Below, in pieces: positions 35,923-45,391 of a DNA stretch of 64,000 nucleotides. The notes beneath the pieces were generated by a model. The model did not search any database. It had not been told where the DNA came from and saw nothing but the letters and a program-made list of their open reading frames with translations. This DNA is from Microbulbifer donghaiensis (GTDB lineage: Bacteria > Pseudomonadota > Gammaproteobacteria > Pseudomonadales > Cellvibrionaceae): assembly GCF_900129095.1 (NCBI RefSeq), contig NZ_FQVA01000002.1:310001-374000 (forward strand). Reading direction: 5' to 3'. Both the position numbers and the translations under genes were made by a program. How positions within the stretch are numbered: position 1 is the first letter of the stretch; every line of letters starts with the position of its first letter.

Positions 35923-36974
35923 TGGCACTGATGCGCGCCACTTCCCCCCACGCCCGCTCCGGCGACGACTCCGCCAAGGTAATGCTGCAGGTGGCGGCCG
36001 CCTCCATTCCCGGGGTGCTGGCGCTGGTGATCTATTTCGGCATCGGCGTGCTGATCAATATCGCCCTGTGCACAGTGACCGCACTGGCCTGTGAAGCGGC
36101 GGTGATGAAGCTGCGCGGCCGCCCGGTCGGCTTCTACCTGCGGGACTACAGCGCACTGGTAACCGCGCTGCTGCTGGGAATCGCACTGCCCCCCTACTGC
36201 GCCTGGTGGCTGCCAATGATCGGCAGCGCCATCGCCATAGTGCTGGCCAAGCACCTCTATGGCGGCATGGGCTATAACCCGTTCAATCCGGCCATGGTCG
36301 GCTACGTGGTGCTGCTGATCAGCTTCCCGGTGGATATGACCCGCTGGGTCGGCCCGGCGGAAGTCATCCAGGGCGCGCCCAGTATCGGCGAGGCCTTCGC
36401 GCTGGTATTCGGCAACTTCAGCGTGGATGGCTTTACCCGCGCCACGCCACTGGAAATCGTGCGCCTGAACGAGTCGGTACTGCTGTCACGCCTCTACGAA
36501 TTGGAGCCGGTACTCAACAAGGGCACCATCGCCGGACTCGGCTGGGAGACCGCCAGCATCGGCTTCCTGGTCGGCGGCCTGTTCCTGCTGTACCGGCGCA
36601 TCATCACCTGGCATGCGCCGGTGGCCATGCTGGTGGCCTTGACCCTGATGTCACTGCTGTTCTACGACAGCGGCAGCTCGCTGTCCGAGGGCTCTCCCGC
36701 GCTGCACCTGTTTTCCGGTGCCACCATGCTCGGAGCCTTTTTCATCATTACCGATCCGGTCAGTGGCGCCACCAGCAACAAAGGCCGACTGATTTTCGGC
36801 GCCGGCGTCGGCCTGCTGACCTATGTGATCCGCGCCTGGGGCGCCTACCCGGATGCCGTGGCGTTTGCCGTGCTGCTGATGAACTTCGCCGCGCCGACGA
36901 TCGACAATTACACATTGCCGCGGACTTACGGCCACAAGCGAGCGCGCCACGCCACCGACGTGGAGGAGCAGTGA
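35922..36974 (+). CDS. rsxD: Rnf/Rsx complex subunit D
   Basis: The 350-residue integral membrane protein has about nine helices and the covalent-flavin site region FTRATPLEIV (about residue 170), where the threonine should carry FMN by phosphoester bond. The C-terminal half has SGAT and GGYPDAVAF-type RnfD motifs. Its ATG overlaps the rsxC stop by one base (TAATG). Confidence 0.94.
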   Translation: MALMRATSPHARSGDDSAKVMLQVAAASIPGVLALVIYFGIGVLINIALCTVTALACEAAVMKLRGRPVGFYLRDYSALVTALLLGIALPPYCAWWLPMIGSAIAIVLAKHLYGGMGYNPFNPAMVGYVVLLISFPVDMTRWVGPAEVIQGAPSIGEAFALVFGNFSVDGFTRATPLEIVRLNESVLLSRLYELEPVLNKGTIAGLGWETASIGFLVGGLFLLYRRIITWHAPVAMLVALTLMSLLFYDSGSSLSEGSPALHLFSGATMLGAFFIITDPVSGATSNKGRLIFGAGVGLLTYVIRAWGAYPDAVAFAVLLMNFAAPTIDNYTLPRTYGHKRARHATDVEEQ

Positions 36975-37678
36975 TGCTGAAGCAATCGATGGCGACGAAT
37001 GCGGTAGTGCTGACGCTGTTCGCCCTGGTCACCGCCGGCACCCTGGCGGTGACCCAAATCACCACCCGCGAACCGATAGAGCGCGCCATACGCGCGGCAT
37101 CGGCCAAGGCCCTGCTGGAGATCATTCCACTGGAACGGCACAGCAATGACCTGCTGGTGGATACCTACCCGGTGCCCAAGCCCTACTGGGGCCAGCTGGG
37201 CTTGCACGACGGTGGCGATATCAATCTGGCGCGGGAAGAGGATGGCCGCATCTCCGCGGTGATCATCCCGGCGGTGGCGCCCGATGGCTACTCAGGCCCG
37301 ATCAAGCTGCTGGTCGGTGTGAACCGCGACGGCACCGTGGCCGGCGTGCGCGTGACCAGTCACAGCGAAACCCCCGGCCTCGGCGACAAGGTGGACCTGA
37401 AGAAGAGCGACTGGGTGCTGCAGTTTAACGGCAGGTCGCTGCAGGATCCGCCCGGAGCCCAGTGGAAGGTGCAGAAGGACGGCGGCGACTTTGACCAGTT
37501 TACCGGCGCAACCATTACCCCGCGCGCGGTAGTAAACGAGGTGCGCCAGGTACTGGAGTTCGTCGCCAAGCATCACGAACAGATTTACAGCGCGCCGGTG
37601 TCCAAGCGCGCCGTGGAAGTGGAGCAGCCCGGGGGCGCCGAGCCCGAAGCGGCGGAACCCGACTCGGAGAAGAACTGA
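36974..37678 (+). CDS. rsxG: Rnf/Rsx complex subunit G
   Basis: The 234-residue protein has one N-terminal helix and a periplasmic FMN-binding domain; the covalent flavin threonine is in [12 protein letters not shown] near residue 176. Other family motifs are [12 protein letters not shown] and [12 protein letters not shown]. The C-terminus carries a short acidic tail ([10 protein letters not shown]). ATG at 36974 overlaps the rsxD stop (TGATG) and has GGAGG upstream; GTG at 36971 is also in frame. Confidence 0.94.
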   Translation: MLKQSMATNAVVLTLFALVTAGTLAVTQITTREPIERAIRAASAKALLEIIPLERHSNDLLVDTYPVPKPYWGQLGLHDGGDINLAREEDGRISAVIIPAVAPDGYSGPIKLLVGVNRDGTVAGVRVTSHSETPGLGDKVDLKKSDWVLQFNGRSLQDPPGAQWKVQKDGGDFDQFTGATITPRAVVNEVRQVLEFVAKHHEQIYSAPVSKRAVEVEQPGGAEPEAAEPDSEKN

Positions 37679-38391
37679 TGGCTAGTCCTGGCTACGGGGA
37701 AATCACCCGCAATGGCCTGTGGAACAACAACCCGGCACTGGTGCAGTTACTGGGCCTGTGCCCTCTGCTGGCAGTGACCGGATCGGTGGTCAATGCCATT
37801 GGTCTGGGCCTCGCCACCACCGGCGTACTGGCCTGCTCCAACCTGGCGGTGTCCCTCGTGCGTCACCAGATGCCGGACACCGTGCGCCTGCCGGTTTCCG
37901 TGATGATCATCGCCACCTTCGTGACCTGCGTCGAGCTGCTGATGAAGGCCTTCACTTACGAGCTTTACCTCGTGCTGGGTATTTTCATCCCCCTGATCGT
38001 GACCAACTGCGCCATTCTCGGCCGCGCCGACGCCTTCGCCAGCAAGAACCCGGTACTGCCATCACTGGTAGACGGCTTCATGATGGGAGCCGGCTTTACC
38101 GCCGTGCTGATCGTTATCGGCGCCGTGCGCGAGATCCTCGGCCAGGGCACGCTGTTCGCAGACATGGACCTGCTGCTGGGACCGATGGCAAAAGACTGGG
38201 CCATCCCGGTGCTGGGCGGGAACTATCCCGGCTTTCTGGTGGCGGTATTGCCGCCCGGGGCTTTCCTGGTAGCCGGACTGCTGATCGCGGCCAAGAACGC
38301 CATCGACGCAGGCATAGAACGCCGTCGCAGCCAGCAGATCAAGGTAGTGCCGGGCACCAAGCGGGTGCGTGTTACCGGCAAAATAACCTGA
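37678..38391 (+). CDS. rsxE: Rnf/Rsx complex subunit E
   Basis: The 237-residue membrane protein has six helices and the family motifs [21 protein letters not shown] and [19 protein letters not shown]. It forms the inverted pair with RsxA in the membrane core. It overlaps rsxG by one base (TGATG). The DNA repair gene nth, which often follows rsxE in gammaproteobacteria, is not next to it here. Confidence 0.94.
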   Translation: MASPGYGEITRNGLWNNNPALVQLLGLCPLLAVTGSVVNAIGLGLATTGVLACSNLAVSLVRHQMPDTVRLPVSVMIIATFVTCVELLMKAFTYELYLVLGIFIPLIVTNCAILGRADAFASKNPVLPSLVDGFMMGAGFTAVLIVIGAVREILGQGTLFADMDLLLGPMAKDWAIPVLGGNYPGFLVAVLPPGAFLVAGLLIAAKNAIDAGIERRRSQQIKVVPGTKRVRVTGKIT

Positions 38392-38589
38392 CCAAGAGCC
38401 TCCTCTGGCGGCAGTGGCCGAACGCTGCTGCCGCAGATCACTCGCTCCACATCCACCCTGTAAGACACTGTAATGGCATTGGCACTACATTCGACATTGC
38501 GGCGGTAGCCATTTCCGATTGTTTCGCTAGAATGGGACGCCCGATCAGGATTCACATCGGCAACGAACAATAAAAACAAGGAAATCGCT

Positions 38590-39297
38590 ATGACTGTGGA
38601 CAATGGAAAGTCTGAACTTGTTTACCACGGCCGCCGCGCCCAGCGCGCCGACAGCCGCCAGCGCCGCAAAGCCATTCTCGAGGCCACCCTGCGACTGATC
38701 GTCAAAGAGGGTATCCGCGGTATCCGCCACCGCGCCGTGGCCCGCGAAGCCAGCGTGCCGCTGGCCGCCACCACCTACTATTTCAAGGATCTGAGCGACC
38801 TGATCAGCGACTCATTTACCTACTTTGTCGAGCAGGGCCTCGAAGAAACCCGCCAGTTGCAGGAAGACAGCTTTGCCGCTGTGCGCAGCCTGCAGGCGGA
38901 GGAGCGCGCCTCTGGTGAGGGCCGCAAGCAGCTGATCCAGCAACTCACCCGCTTCATTCTCACCCATGTGCGCGCCCAGGCCGGAGACCGCGACCGCCGA
39001 CTGATTGAGCTGGCCTTCCGCAACGAGGCCCTGCGCAACGAGCAGCTGACCCGCGCCATCCGCATGGCCAACCAGGCCACCGAGTCGGTGATCGGGGAGT
39101 TTTTCAAGCTGCTCGACCTGCCAGATGCCCAGGCGGCAGCGCAGATTGTTCACGGCACCATTCTCAACCTGGAATACCAGATTCTCAGTGGCGCCATAGC
39201 ACTGGACTCCCCCCTACTCGAGCGCACCGTAACCATGATGATCCGGGGCCTGATTCCGGCAACGGTCACCGTTACCGAGATGGCTCCACAGAGCTGA
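38590..39297 (+). CDS. TetR-family transcriptional regulator
   Basis: The 235-residue protein has an N-terminal TetR helix-turn-helix (RRKAILEATLRLIVKEGIRG, then HRAVAREASVPLAATTYYFK) and a C-terminal all-helical ligand domain. The ligand is unknown. It lies 198 bases after the Rnf operon, with its own leader; AAGGAAATCGCT precedes the ATG. It could regulate the double solute-binding transglycosylase genes downstream or a distant target. Confidence 0.88.
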   Translation: MTVDNGKSELVYHGRRAQRADSRQRRKAILEATLRLIVKEGIRGIRHRAVAREASVPLAATTYYFKDLSDLISDSFTYFVEQGLEETRQLQEDSFAAVRSLQAEERASGEGRKQLIQQLTRFILTHVRAQAGDRDRRLIELAFRNEALRNEQLTRAIRMANQATESVIGEFFKLLDLPDAQAAAQIVHGTILNLEYQILSGAIALDSPLLERTVTMMIRGLIPATVTVTEMAPQS

Positions 39298-39424
39298 CCG
39301 CTGTCCGGCGCAGGTTTCTTCCGCGCCGGCACCCCCTCCCCCCACAGTCTCTTTCCCTGCGGTACGGCTCCCGAGTGCAGGCTAACCTCAATAGAAACCC
39401 GCAAGCTCTTCGCGCTAGGACTCC

Positions 39425-41743
39425 ATGGGTACGCTACTTTGCCGTGTCGTTCACTGCACCCTGCTCACACTGCTATGCCTCGCTGCGCTTGCGTGTGAGC
39501 GGGCGGCGCGCGATACCACAGAAACCACAGAATCGGCGAAGACCGCAAAGAAAGACAGCGACACGCTCGGCTGGGCACCGCAAATCCAGGGCGAATACCC
39601 GATCGAGCTCTTTGACAACTACACCGAAACCGGCGACCTGGAGCGGATCCAGAAGCGCGGCCGCCTCCGCCTGCTGGTAGATCCCGGTCGCTCCAGTATG
39701 CTCAAACGTGCGGCAACGCAACAGGACGTCGAAATCGCCCAGGCGCGATTGATGGCGCAGAAGCTCGGACTCGAGCTGACGGTGCTGCAGGTCGCTCAGT
39801 TTGCCGACCTGATCCCACAGCTCAACGCCGGCAAGGGCGACCTGATCGCCAACAACCTGATCGTAACTGAGGGGCGGCGCGAGCAAGTCGAGTTCTCCGC
39901 ACCGAGTGCAGAAATCCAACTTATGCTGGTGTCGGGGAAAGCGACGCCCGCAGTGGGTGACAGCGACAACCTCGCGGGCAAAACGCTGACGGTAACCGCA
40001 GGGACAAAATTTGTGGAGCGCGCCCAGGCTTTTGCCCGACAGCATCCTGGGCTGCAGCTCGACATCAGCGACCAGAACTATATGGACATCCTTGTCGACG
40101 TCGCTAACGGCAAGACCGACTTCACCATCGTCGATGAGCTGCTGCTGGAATTGACCCAGCAGTTTCGCGACGACCTGAAGGCCAACCGCATTTTTCCCGA
40201 AAAGTACGAATTGGCCTGGGCGATCCGTCAGAACTCACCGCAGTTGCTCGGGGCAGTCGACGACGCCGTGCGCCATATCCGCCTGACTCGCCCCAGCCGA
40301 CGATCAACCGGCGACCTGGACGCCATCCAGCAGCGCGGTGTACTGCGCGCCGTGACCCGCAACCACCCCGGCACCTATTTCATGTGGAAGGGCCAGATTC
40401 TCGGCTTCGAGTTCAGTCTGCTGGAAAAATATGCCAACAAACTCGGTGTGCGCCTCGAAATCATCGTCGCGGAACGCCACGACGACTTTGTGCGCGCACT
40501 GCAAAACGGCGACGCCGATATTGCCGCAAGCCTGCTTTCTGATACTGAACGCCGCCGGCAAAAAGGCATGGCCTTCTCCAGCTCATATATCGACACGCCG
40601 ACGGGCATAATCGCGCGCCGGGATGACACCATCGCATCCGTCGGTGAACTGGCCGGCCGCACTGTCTATGTCCGCAAGTCCGGCAGCCATTACGATACGG
40701 CCCTGCGCCTGCAAAAAACGGTGCCACAACTGCAGATAGAACTGGCGCCCGAGGAACTCGATATCCAACAGATCATCGATCGCGTTGGCGAAGGGAAATA
40801 CGACCTCACCATTGCCGACGAAGTGTCCTACAAAATAGAAAGAGCCTGGCGCGATGATATCGCGTTCCCCCTGGAGCTGCCGGACGAGAAAAGCAGTTAC
40901 TCCTGGATGCTGCGCGACAGCAACCCCCAACTGCTCGAGTCAATCAACGGCTTCTTTGCCAAGCGCAAAGTCGGCGATGTGCTGCCAACGCTTTATACCC
41001 GATATTTTGATCGCCCCAAACGCACGCGCGAGGAAATCACGCAACTGAGCAAGAAGGGCAACATCTCTCCATTTGATGATCTGGTGCGTAACTACGCCGA
41101 GCAGTTTGGCTTCGACTGGCGGCTGGTCGTCGCGCAGATGTTTCAGGAGAGCGGCTTCGACCCGAAGGCCAAGTCCTGGGTCGGTGCCCAGGGCCTGATG
41201 CAGGTAATGCCGGATACCGGCAAGCAGGTCGGTGAATCGGACTTATTCGACCCGCGCACCAGCATCAGGGCCGGAATCAAATATCTCGACTGGTTGCACG
41301 GCAAGTTCGTCAATCGGGGCTTAAACCCTGAGAACAGCATGTGGTTTACCCTTGCCGCATACAACGCTGGTCTCGGTCATGTATTCGATGCACAGGACCT
41401 TGCCGAACAGAAAGGCTGGGATCGCGACACCTGGTTCGACAACGTCGAGAAAGCCATGCTGCTTCTCGCCGAGCCAATCTATTACAAGCGCGCCCGCTAC
41501 GGTTATGCCCGCGGTCAGGAGCCTTTCGACTATGTCCGCAAGATAGAGAACCGTTTTCGGCACTTTGTCAGCCTGCTGGACGCACACGACCGGCAACAGC
41601 AGGTAACTCGGCGCGCTCCCGGCGCTTCGATCTTTCCCGAGCGCGACCTTCTCTCTCCACTCTTCTCATACAGAATTCAGAGCCACGCGAAAACCCTGTC
41701 GGCAGGCAGCGAAGCAGCAGCGAGTTGGCGTCGGCTAGACTGA
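39425..41743 (+). CDS. MltF-like lipoprotein with two solute-binding domains and SLT transglycosylase
   Basis: The 772-residue lipoprotein has a signal sequence ending LCLAALAC (lipidated cysteine about residue 24), a first bacterial extracellular solute-binding family 3 domain (about 75-290), a second such domain (about 305-535), and a C-terminal SLT domain with the catalytic glutamate in MFQESGFDP (about residue 575) and GAQGLMQVMP. Known MltF has a single solute-binding module. It should trim peptidoglycan at the outer membrane, with the binding modules sensing muropeptides or peptides. The next gene is a close paralog. Confidence 0.88.
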   Translation: MGTLLCRVVHCTLLTLLCLAALACERAARDTTETTESAKTAKKDSDTLGWAPQIQGEYPIELFDNYTETGDLERIQKRGRLRLLVDPGRSSMLKRAATQQDVEIAQARLMAQKLGLELTVLQVAQFADLIPQLNAGKGDLIANNLIVTEGRREQVEFSAPSAEIQLMLVSGKATPAVGDSDNLAGKTLTVTAGTKFVERAQAFARQHPGLQLDISDQNYMDILVDVANGKTDFTIVDELLLELTQQFRDDLKANRIFPEKYELAWAIRQNSPQLLGAVDDAVRHIRLTRPSRRSTGDLDAIQQRGVLRAVTRNHPGTYFMWKGQILGFEFSLLEKYANKLGVRLEIIVAERHDDFVRALQNGDADIAASLLSDTERRRQKGMAFSSSYIDTPTGIIARRDDTIASVGELAGRTVYVRKSGSHYDTALRLQKTVPQLQIELAPEELDIQQIIDRVGEGKYDLTIADEVSYKIERAWRDDIAFPLELPDEKSSYSWMLRDSNPQLLESINGFFAKRKVGDVLPTLYTRYFDRPKRTREEITQLSKKGNISPFDDLVRNYAEQFGFDWRLVVAQMFQESGFDPKAKSWVGAQGLMQVMPDTGKQVGESDLFDPRTSIRAGIKYLDWLHGKFVNRGLNPENSMWFTLAAYNAGLGHVFDAQDLAEQKGWDRDTWFDNVEKAMLLLAEPIYYKRARYGYARGQEPFDYVRKIENRFRHFVSLLDAHDRQQQVTRRAPGASIFPERDLLSPLFSYRIQSHAKTLSAGSEAAASWRRLD

Positions 41744-41779
41744 AATAATGTCTGCGAAAGTTTCCGCTGAGTCCTGTTC

Positions 41780-44125
41780 ATGCAAATCCCGCTGACACGA
41801 TTACTGTGGCCCTTGCTGGCGATTGTTCTGCTTGTCACCGCCTGCGGCGATCGGGGTTCCCCGGAAAAGCCCGCGCCCTCCCCGGAGCCGGGCGCGACCA
41901 GCCAGTCCCAAGAGAGACCCGGCACGGCGGACAGCCGCGAGGAACAGAAGCGGGACACGAGAGACAAACCTCTGGACTGGGCTCCGGAAATACAGGGTGA
42001 ATACCCTATCGATCTCTATAACAACTACACCGAAACCGGCGACCTGAAGGCCATTCGCAAGCACGGCAAATTACGCATTCTCGTGGACACCAGCACCACG
42101 GAATCCCTGCACCGTGCCGCAACCCGACAAGACATCGAAATCGAGCTGGCCAAACGACTGGCGCGAACACTGAAGCTCGAACCGATAGTGCTCTATGTCG
42201 ACGACTTTGATGAGTTGATTCCGCAACTCCTCGCCGGCAAGGGCGATCTTATCGCCAACCACCTGACGCGCACGCCGGAACGAGAACAGCAACTGAGTTT
42301 TTCCGAGCCCCATGACGTCACCGATCTGGTGCTGGTGTCCGCCGCCGATGCCGACAAGGTAACCGCGAGTTCAGACCTCTCTGGCAAAACCCTGATCGTC
42401 ACTGAAGGGACAACTTACGAAAGCAAGGCCCGCGAACTGGTAGAAGATTACCCGGGCTTGAAACTCGAGGTCGTAGACAGAAACTATGTCGATCTCGCTG
42501 TGGATGTCGCTCTGGGCAGACACGATTTCACCATCATCGACGAGGTGATATTGGATCAGGTACTGCAGTTTCGCCAAGACCTGCAAAAAAACGTGATTTA
42601 CAAGAAAGACCAGTTTCTCTCCTGGGCGGTGCGCCCCGACTCCCCCGAGCTACTCAAGACGATCAACGACAAAATCCGTCACGTTCAACTCACGCGAACG
42701 ACCAAGCGTATGACGGAGGACCTGCCAAACATTCAGGCTCGCGACCTGCTGCGGATCGCCACCCGCAATAACGTCGGCAGCTATTTCATGTGGAAAGGGC
42801 GCGTACTGGGTTACGAATTCGAGCTGGCGGAGGCCTTTGCCAAAGATATCGGTGTGCGCCTGGAAGTGATTGTGGCACCCGAGCACGACGATTTCATTGA
42901 AATGCTGCAGGAAGGCAAGGCCGATATCGCTGCGAACCTGCTGGCTATCACCTTCAGGCGCCAACAGCAGGGTATGAAGTTTTCCGAGCCTACCCACCGG
43001 GCGAGGGTCGTTGTCGTATCGCGCAAGGGGGTCGACATTCCCGATCTGCAGGCCTTGGCCGGCCATACCGTCTATCTGCGCGAGAGCAGCAGCCACTACG
43101 ACCTGCTACAGGAGATTCAAAAGAAGGTCCCCGAGCTCAAAATCGAACTGGTTCCGGAAACCATGGATATCCAGCACATCATCGACAAGATCGGCGAGGG
43201 GGAATACGACCTGACCTTTGCCGACGATCTGACCGTGGATATGGAGCTCACCTGGCGCACAGACATCCAGATAGCACTGGACCTGGACGACGAGCATGAG
43301 CACGCGTGGATGATGCGCAAGTCCAATCCGGAACTGGTTGCGGCCGTCAATAAGTTTCTGAGAAAACCCAAGACAAAGAAATTGCTAGCGCAACTCTATA
43401 CCAAGTACTTTGATTCCCCCAAGCATGTACGCCCCGAGATCAGGAAGCTTTCCGTCAACGGCAACATTTCACCCTATGACGAACTGGTGCAGAAATATGC
43501 TGAAGAATACGATTTCGACTGGCGCCTGGTCGTCGCGCAGATGTTTCAGGAGAGCAGTTTCAACCCCAAAGCCAAATCCTGGGTCGGCGCGCGCGGCCTG
43601 ATGCAGGTGATGCCGGCCACCGGCAAGCAAGTAGGGGAAGCCAACCTGTTCGATCCGGAAACCAGCGTGCGGGCGGGCCTCAAATACCTGGACTGGCTAC
43701 ATCAGAAATTTGTCAATCGGGAACGTATCAGCCCGGAAAACGAAATGTGGTTTACGCTCGCCGCCTATAATGCCGGCCTCGGTCATGTTTACGATGCCAA
43801 GGACCTGGCGGAGGAAATGGGCTGGGATCGCAAGGTCTGGTTCGGCAATGTCGAAAAAGCCATGCTGCTATTGTCCGAGCGGAAATACTACAAAAAAGCA
43901 CGCTATGGCTACGCGCGCGGCCGGGAACCCTACGACTATGTGCGCAAGATTGAGGCGCGCTTTCGCACCTATGTCGCATTGCTGGACGCCTATCGGCGCC
44001 AGCAGCAGGCAGCATCGATAAGTTGTCCGGCCATGCCACCCTGGGCAGTAAAGTACCTGGAGGCCTGCATATCCGAAGTATTTGTTGCGGATCGGACTTC
44101 ACTGGTACCCGACCGCTTCAATTGA
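41780..44125 (+). CDS. MltF-like lipoprotein with two solute-binding domains and SLT, paralog 2
   Basis: The 781-residue protein has the same layout as the upstream gene: signal LLAIVLLVTACGD (lipobox cysteine), a Pro/Ser-rich linker, two family 3 solute-binding domains and a C-terminal SLT with MFQESSFNP (catalytic glutamate about residue 591) and GARGLMQVMP. Shared blocks such as NYTETGDL, MDIQHIID and YNAGLGHV show tandem duplication. The genes are 36 bases apart and probably co-transcribed. The C-terminal 40 residues differ from paralog 1. Confidence 0.88.
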   Translation: MQIPLTRLLWPLLAIVLLVTACGDRGSPEKPAPSPEPGATSQSQERPGTADSREEQKRDTRDKPLDWAPEIQGEYPIDLYNNYTETGDLKAIRKHGKLRILVDTSTTESLHRAATRQDIEIELAKRLARTLKLEPIVLYVDDFDELIPQLLAGKGDLIANHLTRTPEREQQLSFSEPHDVTDLVLVSAADADKVTASSDLSGKTLIVTEGTTYESKARELVEDYPGLKLEVVDRNYVDLAVDVALGRHDFTIIDEVILDQVLQFRQDLQKNVIYKKDQFLSWAVRPDSPELLKTINDKIRHVQLTRTTKRMTEDLPNIQARDLLRIATRNNVGSYFMWKGRVLGYEFELAEAFAKDIGVRLEVIVAPEHDDFIEMLQEGKADIAANLLAITFRRQQQGMKFSEPTHRARVVVVSRKGVDIPDLQALAGHTVYLRESSSHYDLLQEIQKKVPELKIELVPETMDIQHIIDKIGEGEYDLTFADDLTVDMELTWRTDIQIALDLDDEHEHAWMMRKSNPELVAAVNKFLRKPKTKKLLAQLYTKYFDSPKHVRPEIRKLSVNGNISPYDELVQKYAEEYDFDWRLVVAQMFQESSFNPKAKSWVGARGLMQVMPATGKQVGEANLFDPETSVRAGLKYLDWLHQKFVNRERISPENEMWFTLAAYNAGLGHVYDAKDLAEEMGWDRKVWFGNVEKAMLLLSERKYYKKARYGYARGREPYDYVRKIEARFRTYVALLDAYRRQQQAASISCPAMPPWAVKYLEACISEVFVADRTSLVPDRFN

Positions 44126-44144
44126 CTGTCAGCCAAAAAGAAAA

Positions 44145-44187
44145 AACGGCAGCTGACAGGCTCGATCGCCTGCCAGCTACCGTTATT
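44145..44187. terminator. Hairpin between convergent genes, likely bidirectional terminator
   Basis: An imperfect long stem (AACGGCAGCTGACAGGC against GCCTGCCAGCTACCGTT, loop TCGATC) lies between the transglycosylase gene and the convergent cytochrome gene; runs of A precede it and T-rich sequence follows. Confidence 0.7.
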
Positions 44188-44233
44188 TCCATCAGATTCC
44201 ATCGCGCAAAAATGCTGACTCGGGCAGCGCCCT

Positions 44234-45391
44234 TCAGGAACAGCTACCCGTCATTGAGGCAACCCACTCCCGCAACAGCGCAGTGCCCTCCTCGTGTACC
44301 AGACTGCGTCCCAGCTCCGGCATCATCGCACCGGGGTCAGTGGACTCTATGCGGAAGTTCAGGATCGACTTGTCCGGCGCACCCGGAACAATCGCGAACA
44401 GGCGGTTGCCACTGCCAGTACCGGCGGCCACCGGCGGCTTACACAGTCCCAGGCGGCGCCGGTCCTGCTCGCTGTGGGCCAGCATCAGTCCGGACGTATC
44501 CGCGGCACCTGCGGGGTTGTGACAGTGTCCGCAGTTGATGTCCAGATATGCGCGTGCCCGCTCTTCCAACGACAGGCTCGTATCGGAATAATCTGCGTTG
44601 TGCGGTATTCCATCGAACTCCGGCAGTTCACTCAGGTAGCCGATCTGCTGCCAGTGCAGCAGCTGATTCTGAACACCGGTGGCATAGGCGTAGTCCTTGT
44701 TCAGGTGACGCGCCCGCGGCCCCAGCGGCATTATCGCTTTCTGCGTGTGATTGTCGGCGTGACAACCCGCGCACTGGTTTGCGTCGGGGACCACGTAGGT
44801 AAAAGCCGCACTTTCACCACTCGCATCCACTAACTGCAGGCGGCTGGCATCGCCGGCAATCTCCAGTGTTGCGTCCGTCTGCTCGGCATTCCAGACATAG
44901 GGCAGCGCCTGCCAGCCGTCGGCCCGCTTAACCAGGATGCGGGTTTCGATCAGACGCACGTTTTCCAGGTCCAGGACTTCGCCGGCCCTGCCCTCGATAT
45001 AGTCACTGCTGTAATCGTCGGTGCGTACCACAGCGCCGCTGGCGTCCTTTGGATAGTAAAAGGTCTTGCTGAGCACCGTGCCGACCGGATAATCGAAACG
45101 CTCGTTACCGTATTTGGCAGAACTTCCAGCCGGCATCCACACAGTACGAAGCTTGTGGGCGTAATCGGTAAACAGTGCGGTATTCAGATCGTACGGGGTA
45201 ACACCACTGTTGGGCGTCAGCGCTCCATCAATCACTTCCACGACATGCCAATCACTCAGGCGCTCCGGAACGGCGTCGCGTTCGTAAACGGTAACCTGTT
45301 GTCTTGGTGCATCACAGCCGCTTAGCACGGCTGCGAAAATTGGGGCCAGCACCGCGCCCCCCAACCAACCGGGTAAAAAGCGTTTACGCAT
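44234..45391 (-). CDS. SO2930-type diheme c-type cytochrome lipoprotein
   Basis: The 385-residue protein begins with a lipoprotein signal (VLSGCDAPR, cysteine 26) and has two c-type heme sites, CAGCH at residues 207-211 and CGHCH at 287-291. The pattern matches the diheme cytochromes encoded next to a beta-helix protein in Shewanella (SO2930 type). Function is unknown; it should be a periplasmic or outer-membrane electron carrier. It overlaps the upstream beta-helix gene by eight bases and is therefore co-translated with it. Confidence 0.83.
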   Translation of the reverse strand: MRKRFLPGWLGGAVLAPIFAAVLSGCDAPRQQVTVYERDAVPERLSDWHVVEVIDGALTPNSGVTPYDLNTALFTDYAHKLRTVWMPAGSSAKYGNERFDYPVGTVLSKTFYYPKDASGAVVRTDDYSSDYIEGRAGEVLDLENVRLIETRILVKRADGWQALPYVWNAEQTDATLEIAGDASRLQLVDASGESAAFTYVVPDANQCAGCHADNHTQKAIMPLGPRARHLNKDYAYATGVQNQLLHWQQIGYLSELPEFDGIPHNADYSDTSLSLEERARAYLDINCGHCHNPAGAADTSGLMLAHSEQDRRRLGLCKPPVAAGTGSGNRLFAIVPGAPDKSILNFRIESTDPGAMMPELGRSLVHEEGTALLREWVASMTGSCS

